Shown: piece after piece, positions 1 through 12,353 of the stretch | How positions within the stretch are numbered: the stretch's first letter is position 1 | Layout of the letters: every line of letters starts with the position of its first letter | Assembly: GCA_019918135.1 (NCBI GenBank) | Contig: WBZZ01001368.1 | Span: 67,001 to 131,000, forward strand | Source: Paulinella micropora | Taxonomy: Eukaryota; Cercozoa; Imbricatea; Euglyphida; Paulinellidae | DNA: 64,000 nucleotides | Reading direction: 5' to 3' | The notes under the pieces: model-generated | What the model saw: the letters and a program-made list of their open reading frames with translations, nothing else | The model's database searches: none | Told to the model about the DNA's origin: nothing | Program-made: the position numbers and the translations under genes

Positions 1-199
1 AAGTGCATACACCAAGCGCGGTTGCTAGAGCTGCCTCAAAACCCCACCCATAACAATCTGGTGTCTGCTGGGTCCTGGGCTATCAACCAGCATATGCGGA
101 GTTTAAGATCTTTTACGCGCGCAACGACCCTCCTCCCCAGCATCTACCACCAAAGGGTTATGAGTTAGCGTCACAGTTTAACGCCTTGAGGCCATTGGG

Positions 200-286
<87 letters not shown>

Positions 287-310
287 TAAAAGAGGAACAG
301 AAGAAAAAGC

Positions 311-348
<38 letters not shown>

Positions 349-521
349 GTGTATCTCCTGCCAATTGCTGAGCCAAAAGGCCATGTGCATCCAGTCCTCC
401 ATTCCATAAGGAAAGTCTCCACACCAATCGGTGGAATCAAGGAAGTGACGGCATAGAACATTACTCTAGGAGCTTTATACCAATCAGCCCATTGAAAAGG
501 ACCAATGGCCTATGTACTCCC
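1..521. repeat. AAT-tailed repeat remnants
   Basis: No gene is visible. Two AAT arrays (about 203-282 and 313-349) end non-coding segments. The segment after the second array (350-521) begins with a TAGTG..TCTC..CAATTGCTGA pattern and contains CATGTGCATCCA and CCTCCAT. This resembles the 3' domain of the SINEs just downstream, so it is probably an older, diverged AAT-tailed retroposon on the minus strand. Positions 1-202 hold unique sequence with no recognised feature. Confidence 0.5.
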
Positions 522-523
522 TA

Positions 524-575
<52 letters not shown>

Positions 576-806
576 GTGCTTCTCTGTCAATGGCTGATGC
601 AAATCTGCACATGCGCCTCCATCGTCTCACCCGTGAGGAGAGTACGAAGAATTGACGATAGGCTCGAATGACACCCCCGCAAGGGCAGTTCCAACACTTC
701 CAGACGGACCGGTATGTTCAATGAAAATACTGGTGGCACCGACGGGAATCGAACTGGCGACAGGGCCCAGATGGTAGAACTTGACCACTGGGCTATCACG
801 GTGTCC
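522..806 (-). mobile_element. tRNA-derived SINE, copy 1
   Basis: Read on the minus strand, the element starts with a tRNA-like head (806 down to 735). The head has an A-box-like ATAGCCCAGTGG and a B-box-like AGTTCGATTCC. A tRNA-unrelated body runs to about 576, and an (ATT)n tail fills 575-522. The 5' GGACACCG and the head-end CGGTGCC can still pair as a degenerate acceptor stem. A pol III promoter plus a simple-repeat tail is the standard SINE layout. No protein is encoded; open frames through the tail are repeat artefacts. Confidence 0.8.
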
Positions 807-887
<81 letters not shown>

Positions 888-1126
888 GTACTTCTCTGTC
901 AATGGCGAATGCATTTCTGCACATGTGCCTCCATCGTCTCACCCGCGAGGGGAGTACGAAGATTTGACTATAGGCTCTACTGACATCCCCGCAAGGCAGC
1001 TCCAAGCCTTCCAGACAGACCAATACTTTCAAAGAAAATATCCTTTGAAAATACTGGCACCGACGGGAATCGAACTGGCGACAGGTCCCAGATGGTAGAC
1101 CTTAACCACTGGGCTATCGCGGTGCC
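807..1126 (-). mobile_element. tRNA-derived SINE, copy 2
   Basis: This is the second copy of the same family, with its (ATT)n tail at 887-807, body at about 888-1055 and tRNA-like head at 1056-1126. It has the best preserved head: GGCACCG at the 5' end and CGGTGCC at the head end form a perfect 7-bp acceptor stem, and the A and B boxes are intact. The body differs from copy 1 by small indels, including a short repeat near 1030-1050. It abuts the head of copy 1 in the same orientation, which suggests successive insertion into the A/T-rich tails. Confidence 0.85.
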
Positions 1127-1134
1127 ACATAATA

Positions 1135-1199
<65 letters not shown>

Positions 1200-1465
1200 G
1201 TGCTTCTCTGTCAATGGCTGATGCATTTCTGCACATGCGCCTCCATCGTCTCACCCGTGAGGGGAGTACGAAGAATTGGCGATAAGCTCTAATGACACCC
1301 CCGCAAGGGCAGTTCCAACACTTCCAGACGGGCCGGTATGTTCAATGAAAATACTGGTCCAGACGGATCGGTATGTACAATGAAAATACTGGTGGCACCG
1401 ACGGGAATCGAACTGGCGACAGGGCCCAGATGGTAGAACTTGACCACTGGGCTATCACGGTGTCC
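1127..1465 (-). mobile_element. tRNA-derived SINE, copy 3
   Basis: Third copy: tail about 1131-1197, body 1198-1393, head 1394-1465. The body contains an internal tandem duplication of roughly 33 bp: a segment around GGTATGTTCAATGAAAATAC near 1336 recurs slightly changed near 1370. Orientation and promoter boxes match copies 1 and 2. Confidence 0.8.
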
Positions 1466-1784
<319 letters not shown>

Positions 1785-1792
1785 GTATGAAA

Positions 1793-1942
1793 TTAAAAAA
1801 AAATGACAGCGCTTCCCGTTAGAGGGATTATACTCGAAAAAAAAAAGACAGGGAAAGGCTCACTGATAGAAGGCCACACACACTAGCTAACTATACTAAA
1901 GCTAGTAACTAACTCCTTTCTGTAAACTATGCTACAGTATCC
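1793..1942 (-). repeat. Left arm of a distant inverted repeat
   Basis: This ~145-bp segment recurs inverted at about 5365-5506. Shared landmarks are GCGCTTCCCGTTAGAGGG, a poly-A run, GGCTCACTGATAGAAGG, CCACACACACTAGCTA and AAACTATGCTA, each arm ending at an AAT array. I estimate about 85 percent identity. The right arm lies directly upstream of the SET-DUF7869 gene, so this arm may be a duplicated promoter region or the end of an older mobile element. Confidence 0.75.
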
Positions 1943-1943
1943 A

Positions 1944-2351
<408 letters not shown>

Positions 2352-2455
2352 CCAGTCTTGATAATCTAATCCGGATAGGAATGTGAAAATTCCTTTGTGG
2401 GCCCACACGCGAACCTTCCCCGAATCCAGAGGGGGAAACCCACTCAGCTGGTCAT

Positions 2456-3108
2456 CCTCCTCTTCCTTCTTCTTCCTCTCCTCCTCCTCCATCTTCTTCC
2501 TCTCTTCCTCCTCCTTCTTCCTCTCCTCTTCCTCCTTCTTCTTCCTCTCCTCCTCCTCCTCCTTCTTCTTCTTCCTCTCCTCCTCCTCCTTCTTCTTCTT
2601 CTCCTCCTCCTTCTTCTTCTTCTCCTCCTCCTCCTTCTTCTTCTTCTAATCCTCCTCCTTCTTCTTCTTCTCCTTCTCCTCCTTCTTCTTCTTCTTCTTC
2701 TCCTCCTCCTTCTCCTCCTCCTCCTCCTTCTTCTTCTTCTCCTCCTCCTTCTTCTCCTTCTCCTCCTCCTCCTTCTTCTTCTTCTTCTTCTCCTCCTCCT
2801 CCTCCTCCTCCTTCTCCCTCTTCTTCTTCTTCTTCTTCTCCTCCTTCTTCTTCTTCTTCTTCTGCTCCTCCTCCTTCTTCTTCTTCTTCTCCTCCTCCTC
2901 CTTCTTCTTCTTCTTCTCCTCCTCCTCCTCCTCCTTCTTCTTCTTCTCCTCCTCCTTCTTCTCCTTTTCATCCTTCTTCTTCTTCTTCTCCTCCTTCTTC
3001 TTCTTCTCCTCCTCCTTCTTCTTCTCCTTCTCCTTCTCCTTCCCTTTGTCCTTCTTTTTTTGCTTCTCCTTCTTCTCCTTCTCCTTCTCCTTCTCCTGTC
3101 TCTTCTGC
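2456..3108. repeat. Polypyrimidine CTT/CCT tract
   Basis: About 650 bp of irregular CTT/CCT triplets on the plus strand, with occasional interruptions. On the minus strand it reads GAA/GAG/AAG and, in the frame of the upstream exons, encodes a Lys/Glu-rich stretch. It is therefore at least partly a coding repeat rather than neutral satellite. Confidence 0.8.
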
Positions 3109-3594
3109 CTTTTTGCGGGAGGAGCTTCTCCCAATCCGTCGTCCCAGGGCACAGGCTTATTCTTGAGCAGGATCCCTACGATGCATGCATTATAAATACA
3201 TACATACATACATAATACCTTGTGCATTCCAGGTGTAGCTGAAGCCGCGGACCAACTCCTCCAAGTCGCCTTTGCCCTGCATGTTGCACATTAAATAAAT
3301 AAGTAAGTAAGTAAGTGAGCAAGCATATACCAGATCATGCTTGCAAAAGACGGCGTGGGGAATCTCCACACAATCAAAGAGCAGCACGTCTGCAGACCCG
3401 TTGATTTTAAGGAACAATTCCCCACGCGAATTTTTGAGAATGGCTTGCAGAGTCTTGGCAATGTGCTTCGTAGACATGCCAGAGTCAGAAAGTGATCCTA
3501 CACGTTGACAAACGAGCAAAATGAGTTGAATTCCAAAGACATAACTACCAGTCAGCGCCTTCAACCTTAAAATTTTTCTCGGGCCGGTCTGAAA
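2646..3594 (-). CDS. Lys/Glu-rich spliced protein, ends uncertain
   Basis: Unrecognised gene on the minus strand, rebuilt from splice sites. Three short GT-AG introns (3498-3548, 51 nt; 3277-3330, 54 nt; 3177-3218, 42 nt) join exons that read through in phase. The protein passes from KHDL into GKGDLEELV, then from SYTWNAQ into GILLKNKPVPWDDG, APPAKRQKRQ (a possible nuclear localisation signal) and a long K/E-rich run. The frame meets a stop at 2646, inside the K/E tract. A non-repetitive reading in another frame (LSGFPPLDSGKVRVW, near 2400-2440) may be a further exon. The 5' end runs into the hairpin repeats from 3600, so the first exon is missing or displaced. Function unknown. Confidence 0.45.
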
Positions 3595-3599
3595 TTTGA

Positions 3600-4830
3600 A
3601 CGTGTGGAAAAAGGGTCGTGTTATTATCAAACTTTTGTGCAGAGATTTTATTAAGAGCATGACATTTCGAGAAGATGTAACAGCATTCCCGCTCTTTCCC
3701 CAGCTCAGAATGAGCGGGAATGCTATTCTTTTTTTCTGTACACAACAATCTGTGGAAAAAACTCTGCACAAAAGTTTGTGAAAACCGACCGTCATGATTT
3801 TGCATTTCCTTCCTACGTACTCTCAACTCATGTCATCCCTTGCATGTTTCTGCTATAACGTGTTTGTTGAAGCTATAAATGTCATTTCCTAACATTGCAC
3901 GACCCAGCTTAATCTATTTTTCATAAACCAGCAATTCGATGAAACTCGTTTTTGGATTGCTGTTTTGCAAACTTTTGTGCAGAGATTTTATTGAGAACAT
4001 GACATTTCGAGAAAATGTAACAGCATTCCCGCTCTTTTCCCAGCTCAGAATGAGCGGGAATGCTATTCTTTTTTTCTGTACACAACAATCTGTGGAAAAA
4101 ACTCTGCACAAAAGTTTGTGAAAACCGACCGGCATGATTTTGCATTTCCTTCCTACGTACTCTCAACTCATGTCATCCCTTGCATGTTTCTGCTATAACG
4201 TGTTTGTTGAAGCTATAAATGTCATTTCCTAACATTGCACGACCCAGCTTAATCTATTTTTCACAAACCAGCAATTCGATGAAACTCGTTTTCGGACTGC
4301 TGTTTTGCAAACTTTTGTGCAGAGATTTTATTAAGAGCATGACATTACGAGAAGATGTAACAGCATTCCCGCTCTTTTCCCAGCTCAGAATGAGCGGGAA
4401 TGCTATTCTTTTCTTCTGTACACAACAATCTATGGAAAAAACTCTGCACAAAAGTTTGTGAAAACCGACCGGCATGATTTTGCATTTCCTTCCTAGTACG
4501 TACTCTCAACTCATGTCATCCCTTGCATGTTTCTGCTGCAACGTGTTTGTTGAAGCTATAAATGTCATTTCCTAACATTGCACGACCCAGCTTAATCTAT
4601 TTTTCACAAACCAGCAATTCGATGAAACTCGTTTTTGGATTGCTGTTTTGCAAACTTTTGTGCAGAGATTTTATTGAGAGCATGACATTTCGAGAAGATG
4701 TAACAGCATTCCCGCTCTTTTCCCAGCTCAGAATGAGCGGGAATGCTATTCTTTTCTTCTGTACACAACAATCTGTGGAAAAAACTCTGCACAAAAGTTT
4801 GTGAAACTGACCGGCATGATTTTGCATTTC
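3600..4830. repeat. Four tandem ~340-bp units, each with a long hairpin
   Basis: The inverted pair CAAACTTTTGTGCAGAG / CTCTGCACAAAAGTTTG occurs at 3628-3778, 3968-4118, 4308-4458 and 4651-4801, a spacing of 340, 340 and 343 bp. Inside each lies a second inverted pair, GCATTCCCGCTC / GAGCGGGAATGC. Each unit therefore forms a nested ~151-bp hairpin followed by ~190 bp of spacer that includes CATGTCATCCCTTGCATG. The layout suggests a MITE-like element that was then tandemly amplified. Open frames on both strands follow from the palindrome. Confidence 0.85.
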
Positions 4831-4840
4831 CTCTTCAATA

Positions 4841-4921
<81 letters not shown>

Positions 4922-4922
<1 letters not shown>

Positions 4923-5045
4923 GTTGCTTGGAGCTGCCTTGCGGGGGTGTCAGTAGAGCCTATCGTCAAATCTTCGTACTCCCCTCACGGGTGAGACGAT
5001 GGAGGCACATGTGCAGAAATGCATTCGCCATTGACTGAGAAGCAC

Positions 5046-5133
<88 letters not shown>
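4922..5133 (+). mobile_element. 5'-truncated SINE, copy 4
   Basis: Plus-strand copy of the SINE body: GCTGCCTTGCGGGGGTGTCA at about 4931, CTCACGGGTGAGACGATGG, and the 3' end CATTGACTGAGAAGCACT at 5046, followed by an (ATT)n tail to 5133. The tRNA head is missing, as expected from incomplete reverse transcription. It follows another ATT array (4839-4921) that ends the hairpin-repeat block. Confidence 0.8.
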
Positions 5134-5505
<372 letters not shown>

Positions 5506-5506
<1 letters not shown>

Positions 5507-8500
5507 TGTGTATTTCAAACTTTAGGTATGCCATGCTGAGGGCTAGCAAGGCGCCGATATATGTGGCACACCGTGGTGGTGGCTACGGAGTCTTTGCTGA
5601 TAAATACCTTCCTCCTTCTTTTCAGCTTGGGCTCCTCGAACCAGGAGGAAAGTCTTTGCGTGCTGCAGATCATGCTGCATTTTCTGATCATTTCACTATG
5701 AAAATTGGGAGTTCCCTGCAAACAGGGATGCATCCAATTAAATTCATTAACGAATCGAGCAGGAATGCAATGCATCTCATCAACTCTTCATCGCAAGGGT
5801 TCAACAAGCTCGACGATGACACTTGCCGACCGAACGTGAAGGTAAATTATGTTAGTTGCTACATACATCCATGCAATGTAAGTTTTTGTTACGTGTGTTG
5901 TATTTTTTCTATAAATATTGTTGTAAATAATGTCAGGTCAGCAAGGGTACTCCTATTGTGACTGTCACCACCGCAATATCGAAAGATCAAGAGATTTTGC
6001 TCAGCTATGCACCTAATCCAGACCTAGAGATAGCTACGCTGCCAAGCGATGCACATCCGGTCTGGTTGAAAGAGGCTGCCAAGGAAGGAGCTAAAATCCC
6101 AGTTTTCCTGTTCGAGACTGACATTGGTCATGTATGTTTCATCGTTCCTGAGAAAGAACATCCGCTTCCACTTAAGTCTATTTCCTTGCTTCATGAAGCA
6201 AAGGTTGAACTTTTAGCGTCGGTCAGCAGTATTAGTTCTGATGGAAAGCAACCGCTCTCCAGGTCATCATCTATTCCGCCGGAAAAAAAGAGGAAGCTTC
6301 TCGACAGCGTGTCCTCAATTTCAGATAGTCGCCGCACGCTTCTGCCCAGGGAAAGCTCGGACATTACAGTCATCACAGAAAAATCAAGCTTGAGTGATGC
6401 ACAGGTAAAAAATAAATAAATGAAAATTATTACTGAGAAGATTCTTTTTTACAGGCAGGTGTTCCTGACGTTGATGCTAACCTCGACAGCTGGAAACAGT
6501 CAGACAGTTCTACTGTCACTACAGGATATGATGTTAGTAGCTGCAGCAGCTCTAGACTATATCTTCCTACTGGCTCCATGGTAATTTTTTTTCTCTACCT
6601 GTCTATGTTCATGCTGGTTAATGTTCATAAGCGATCTTGTTTGCGTAGAACGTCGACGAAGAGTGTTCAGATACGGATTCAAACGGTGATGCTGCATCTA
6701 TCAACCCTGGATTGCTTCCTCCTCTGGTCGGCGTGGACGATGCGGAATTATCCAACGAGCTTCGATTGAACTTCGACGAGCTTATGGAATCGAATGAGCT
6801 GTTGTATAACATCATGAGATTATCACCAATTCCTTACAGCAGACCACGTAAGAATCCAACGCGCCCCTACACGATGAAAAGTCGCACGAAAGGTGCAGTG
6901 AAGCTTCAGAGACCGTCTGCGCTCCAAAAACTGTTGGGGATTACCTTCGCCGACTTGGACAGGGAAGTTAAGTCTGTCTGCTGCAAAAAGTGGAAGTGTT
7001 ATTCATTTATCGACACGCGTGATGTGCTTTACACGAGAGCGAAGAATGCGTCATCGTCTCTCAGTGAGCTTTATTCTTGGGCAGCTTCGCAGCTTGAATC
7101 GTTTCAAACAAAAACTGGATCGTTTCAGTATATGTATTTAACGGAGGCTGTGTGCAAAGTAGCCTGGCAGCGTATCTACGGGATCGGTGATAAAGTTTTG
7201 TCAAGAGCACACAAACTTCTTGCAAATAACACGAAGGTTTTGACAAAAAGCTACTCAACCGTTCCTGAAACAGAAGATGTGGTAGCAGTATTACTCTGCG
7301 AGAAGTTCATGGAGAGTTACCCGGAGATATGCAGCGACGGAATATGGAGGATGCAAGAAATGGCTCAGGACGCAGGAGTCCAAAACTATGTTCGCGAGAA
7401 TTGGAAAGATATGTGCCTTCGGTTTGGTTGTTCGAAACGAGTTGATCCAAATAATCCTCCGACAGACAATACGATCAACAAAGTTTGGCGCATGGATTTT
7501 CCGCACGTCAAGTTTGTCAGAGGCATTATGCATATTTCGTTATCATTACTTATTACAGGTTTGTTTTGCAGAAGGAGATTTCTCAAAATGCGAGATCTGC
7601 ACAGAGCTTGCTGCTGATCATTCTAACGGTTTCAGGACTGAAGTAGAAGCTCAAGAATGGCGTCGCCGTAGCAGGCTTCATCACAAAATTCACAGGGCGT
7701 GCCGCGTTGCCAGCATGCAGCGCAAGAAGGCAGCACCAGCAGATTTTGCTGCCACAGTCATATCAGCCGATATGAAACCGCCAGTGAAGATCCCATCTTG
7801 CCGCCGCGCCGCGAAAGATTTCAAAGGAAAAATTGTGTTTCGCCTTTGCGTTGGAATCAATACCTGCTACACTACCGATACGCATTTTATTCTGACGTAC
7901 CTTGAAGGCGCGGTAGAACACGGCGCGAACAGCAACATTACTATGCTTGCCGCACTTTTACATTGGCAACTTTGGAACCCTCGCACAATGCAAGCGTGGA
8001 AATTATATCTTGAGTGGGACGGAGCTGGTGATAACACCGCGTGGGCGATGCTGGGTTTCCTTGGGCTCAATGTCGTTGACAGAGGAATCCGTTTCCAAGT
8101 AGAGTCACATCGCAAGCCACCAGGGCACGGGCACGATGGAGATGATCAGGAATTTCGAGTTATGGATATCGGGTGGAAGAGCAACTTCCTGACAACTAAC
8201 ATCGCTCAAGCGTTATTAAAGCTCATTCTTGCATTCAAGAAGCAGCACAAGAAGAGGCATGTGCTGGTTGTTCTCGGATGTAACTACGACTGGATGACTC
8301 ATTTTAGCCCGTGTATGAACAAGAGTTTCAAAAACTACAACAAACCCTTGGCATATAGAATCACCAAGAAAGATCCTGACTCTTTGCCGACTGTAGAGAT
8401 CGCTACTTGGGGAGACGCACAGGATTTTCATGGAGTGCGTGATGATCCCAGAGGAGAACCGATCAATTTGTTTATCGGACGCCCCGGTAATAATATTATC

Positions 8501-8512
8501 TATCTTTCTCTT

Positions 8513-8543
<31 letters not shown>

Positions 8544-9649
8544 CTCTTTCTCTCGTTCTATCTATCTCTCTCTCTCTCTCTATTTATGACAGCGACCGAC
8601 ATGCCTCCCAAGCTTCCAGTCGGCTACTTCGTCAATCCGCGCCTGAAGAAGGATATTCGTGCTTTGGCTACTAAATACCTAGGGCCGGATGAGCGAGCAC
8701 ATGTGGAGGAAATGTTAGCAGGTGGAAATTTGACCAGAGTAGAGGTGGATGGAGATTACTTCGAAGGCGGCCTGCCCGGCCGTCCTGCTCATATGTCCTG
8801 TGTCGATGCAAAAGGCAAGGAATGGAGAGCAGAATTTCGATTGATCGACGAGCTACCTGTAAATTGGATGGAGTTGCCTCAAGAACGACAGGAGAAAATG
8901 AACGCACTTACGCGTTTGACCGATGAAGAGCTGCTGTCCTTACCACGCACTTATTTTGTTAATGAAGGACGTCCTCCAGCTCACCCGAGATGGCGTGGTG
9001 CAAGACAGCTTACTAGCGAAGAAAAGCAGGAGCAGGATTTAGCATTTGGAAATGCTTCTGAGCCTTGGCGGAAAATTCTCACGTTGCTAAGATCGTCAGA
9101 GGAAAAAAAGCAATTTGCGTCCAAGCAGATGGTAGTTAGCGAATTGAAATCATGGATGAGAATGCATGGTGTTGCAACGCAAAACTCCGATCGGAAACAG
9201 TTCAAGAAGGCAGAGCTTATTGAACAAGCGTGGAACCATTTCGAACGATGCGACTGTGGGTTCCCTGAGGAAGAAGAGCTTGGTGCTGCTCAGCCTGCAG
9301 AACCAGTGGCAGATTCAGAGGATGACTTATCTGATACTTCATCTTCCAGTTCATCAACTGACTCATCGTCTGATCGATCTTCTGGTTCAGAGGAAGAAAA
9401 GCATGGTATTAGTTTTCTTCTTCTTCTTCTTCTTCTTCTTCTTCTTCTTCTTCTTCTTCTTCTTCTTCTTCTTCTTCTTCTTCTTGTTCTTCTCCTCCTT
9501 AACATAATGCTATCCATATTGTAGATGATTCAGATCGCTCCGACGCAAGTTGGAGAATGCGTAACTCAGGAATCCGTTTGCGCGGACGTCGCCGCGCACG
9601 TCGTGCTGCGGGTGGACGTGGACGTGGACGTGGACGTGGTCGTATGTGA
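5506..9649 (+). CDS. SET-like plus DUF7869-type (DDE transposase-like) protein, seven exons
   Basis: Six GT-AG introns (5842-5936, 6405-6454, 6581-6648, 7516-7558, 8487-8592, 9406-9524) leave 3663 nt, exactly 1221 codons including the stop. Exon 1-2 encode a SET-like lysine methyltransferase domain: GGGYGVFADKYL, INSSSQG...RPNVKV and ISKDQEILLSYAP resemble the GxG, NHS-PN and EE-SY motifs. The fourth and fifth exons contain a FPHVKF..C..C zinc-like element and LYLEWDGAGDN ... PPGHGHDGDDQEF, the signature of the DUF7869 RNase-H-like family common in protist and fungal transposons. A Ser/Asp/Glu-rich segment and a GRGRGRGRGR tail follow. The start may be 5506 or 5533, and intron 4 has a weak donor. 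It could be a domesticated transposase fused to a chromatin modifier, or a live transposon gene. Confidence 0.7.
8505..8590. repeat. (TC)n(TA)n repeat in intron 5
   Basis: Pyrimidine-rich TC/TA dinucleotide repeats fill intron 5 of the SET-DUF7869 gene and end in TTTATGACAG, a usable acceptor. The repeat provides the polypyrimidine tract. Confidence 0.8.
9413..9495. repeat. (TTC)n microsatellite in intron 6
   Basis: About 27 TTC units lie inside intron 6 of the SET-DUF7869 gene, between a GTATTAG donor and a TATTGTAG acceptor. Spliced out, the frame passes cleanly from EEEKH to DDSDRSD. Unspliced, the same bases would read as poly-Leu or poly-Phe. Confidence 0.85.
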
Positions 9650-10139
9650 TTATTTTTTTTGAATGAATTTTTCTGGGTCCGACTTTTTCATAATGGTTTT
9701 TGTCTAGGGCAACTGCAACTGTAACGCTTCTTCTAAAAACTGAAATTAGAAATTTGTTTAACTCTGATAATGCACCAGAATCTGATGTGAAGCGTCCTCC
9801 CTCCGACCCATTCCCCCCCCCCCCACCCCCCCCCCTCCCCCCTCTACGTACCAGCGTACGTCACAGCGGGCAAACAGAATTTTTTGAAGGTAAAACCATG
9901 TCTTAATATAGTAAAATGCTTAATATAAGCAAGAATAAACAGTAAAAGCAAATTCTGCATGTTCGGCATTGTTATCATCATAGATTCATGGTAGCCGGGA
10001 CTACGAAAAAGTAGAAAAATTACCGTGTCGGACCGGTTCCTGCCCACCTCTGAAGATGAAGTTAAAGTGTATTACAATTAATAAAAACATATTTTAATAT
10101 TATTTTTATATGTTCTGCAATCAGGGAATTCATTTCCTT
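9650..10139. other. Intergenic, C-rich
   Basis: There is no convincing gene. The region holds a run of C-rich sequence (about 9808-9842) and AT-rich DNA. It separates the 3' ends of two convergent genes. Confidence 0.6.
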
Positions 10140-11925
10140 TCATTTCCACACGTTTTCAAAAAAGTCCATATACTTCATGGAAAATTTCGGAAAAAGGGAT
10201 ACCCCCAAGATTGTCGAATGTTTAGTTGTCTCGCACAGGCAGAGTAGCGTCTGGTAGTCTGACTCGCACGTGTCCTCCAGCGTGCGCCGCGAACTTGATC
10301 TCTCTCCCGCCAGCACAATCCACCTGAGCTGCACCCGGTCGTACGCGCGAATTGTGTCGTGCCAGAGTTGCTGGAACCGCTGTTGCTCCCGCCCGCGTCG
10401 CGCCTCGCCGCAGATGATTCCCAGCACGCACAGCGCGCGCACTAGCATCTGCCTTTGCTCCAGCGACCTCTGCAGCAGCCGGCCGCCGGTCTCCTCCCAG
10501 TCCGGCGTCTGCGACGGTCGTTTGCTGGTCCCCTCCCCGTCGGGCGCCTGCCGTTCCGGCCGCGCGTAGACCCTCGCGGCCGCCGCCGCCGCCAGTGTTT
10601 GCAGACAAGAGATAGACGGGTCACCGAGCGCGTGCGCGGCGGCGGCCAGGCGCCGGTACTCGTCCAGCACGCGGAGGTTACGCTCCCGGCAGAAATCCGA
10701 CATGGCCTTGTCATACCGCTGAGGCAGTTCGGGGCGGGCACACCAGAGCGTTTCGTCACTGTCGTTGGCGTTCAGCAGCGCGGCGACGTCCGGCACCAGC
10801 TGGAAGAGAAGCTGCATGAGCAGTACCGACGTCACCAGCCCGCCGCGGGAGTCTCCCTGCGGCTGGTCCCAGCGCGGCGTGCCGGCGACGCCGGCCTCGT
10901 CGCCCAGGCTCTGTAGCACTTCGTGCAGGCTGTCCCCCTCCCGCTCACAAAACCTAGCGAGTGCCGGCCTTATGTCTTCCAACGCCTGAAGAGAGCCCCG
11001 GCACCGCACGGGCGCCACCGCCACCGCGCTGCTTTGCAAGAGCAGGCTCTCTACGCCCGCCCAGGCCGAGTGCGCTGTTGTTGAGAAGCACAGCACGTGC
11101 AGTGCGTGGGAGCGGGGGCAGCCCGTCGGCACAGTTGCACCGGTCCAGAGGTCCTCGGGGCTGCAGGCCCGGCTCAAGTACAGTTCCTGCAGGCCCGCCG
11201 CCCGCCCGAGCACCGCGGCGGAACGCAGGCACTCTTCGCTGCAGCTGTACAGCTGCCGCGAAGATTGCGCCTCCGCCCAACGCAAGACGTCTGCCGACTG
11301 TGGCAGCCGCAGCGCCGGCAGCGACCACGGCACCAGTTCCCCCAGGCCCTGCAGGAACGTTCGCGCCGCCTTCCACAGCATGGTGTCGTCCCGGCGGGCC
11401 CGCATTTTCTGCGGCGAGGTGCTGCGTCAAGCCCAGCCAGTGTAGCTTGCGCCCCCACACCGAGCAGCAACCGGCCCTAGTGAGGTTCTCGGCCAGCTTG
11501 GGGAGGGTCCACCGGGCGCAGTTCTGTTGCAGCCACGAGCCGTCGCCCAGAAACCTGAGTACCCTGCACAGTTGCTTTTACTGCCGCAGCCAGCGCTCAG
11601 TGCCGCGACAAGGCAACGCCTTCAGCACCGCCTGTGCTACGGATGGCAGTGGCATGGCCAGCAGCACCGCAGGCCGCCCGGGGAACACGTGCACGGCCAG
11701 GTCGCGCAGGCACTCCAACGCCCTGATCCTGCCGACCGGGCAGAAGCCGTCGGTCGCGTGGTCAGGGCAGCAGAAAACAGAACCGCTGAATCTTGCTAGT
11801 AGGTCCAGGCGCTGTGCCTGATCCAGCCCTGGGTTGAGCTTTTGGTGCGACCGTTCCAGGGCCTCGCTGGTTGCCTGTGCCCTTGCGCTGGCAGCGCACA
11901 GCTCCGCGTAGCCCGCCTCGCTCAT
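10140..11925 (-). CDS. Uncharacterised spliced protein (about 568 aa)
   Basis: Not recognised. The apparent frame breaks are explained by introns. A 52-nt GT-AG intron (11409-11460) joins TRAGCCS to KMRARRDDTMLW in phase. An in-frame TAA at 11578 falls within a possible 27-nt GT-AG segment (11555-11581; an 18-nt alternative ends at 11564). With both removed, 1707 nt remain, 569 codons. The protein is Leu/Ala-rich and probably helical, with scattered Cys and no transmembrane segment. Start chosen at MSEAGYAEL. It lies tandem to the next minus-strand gene, which has similar composition. If the very short intron is not real, this is a pseudogene with one nonsense codon. Confidence 0.5.
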
Positions 11926-12353
11926 TTTTTTCTTGGTCTTCCCTTCCATCCACCGCCTCCCTCCCCCCACCCCCTTCTCCCTTCGCGTTCCACCCCGCGT
12001 TTTTTGGGGGCTGTCTACTTTTTTTTTTAAGTTTGCGGGTGGAAGCCGGGGGAGATTTGTTGCGCATGGTTTGCCCCCCCCCTCCCCGTTTTTCCTTCCA
12101 TCAGTGGTGTTCCGGGGGCGTCAGTATAAAAAAAACCAGTCGGTAAAAGAAAATGAACTTTTTTTAATGCCCCCAAGGGGATCGCGGTTTGTTTTTTTTC
12201 CGCCGGCGGGGGCTACACAGCCAAAAGGAAAGAAAGAAATGAGTGTTTCGAGGGGAGGGGGAAAGCCGGCGAAAGGGAACAAAGAGGGAGGAATGACAGA
12301 GAGAGAGGCGCGAAAGGCGGGGGGGGGGGGGTTTGAAAGTCTATTCAACGGTC

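Noticed and set aside
735..806. Functional tRNA genes in the SINE heads
   Set aside because: The acceptor stem pairs in copy 2, but the anticodon arm is not canonical and each head is fused to a repeated body and ATT tail.
3190..4827. Repeated ORFs such as the HKLLCRVFST series on both strands
   Set aside because: They fall on the palindromic tandem units and reappear in each copy on both strands; they reflect the hairpin repeat, not genes.
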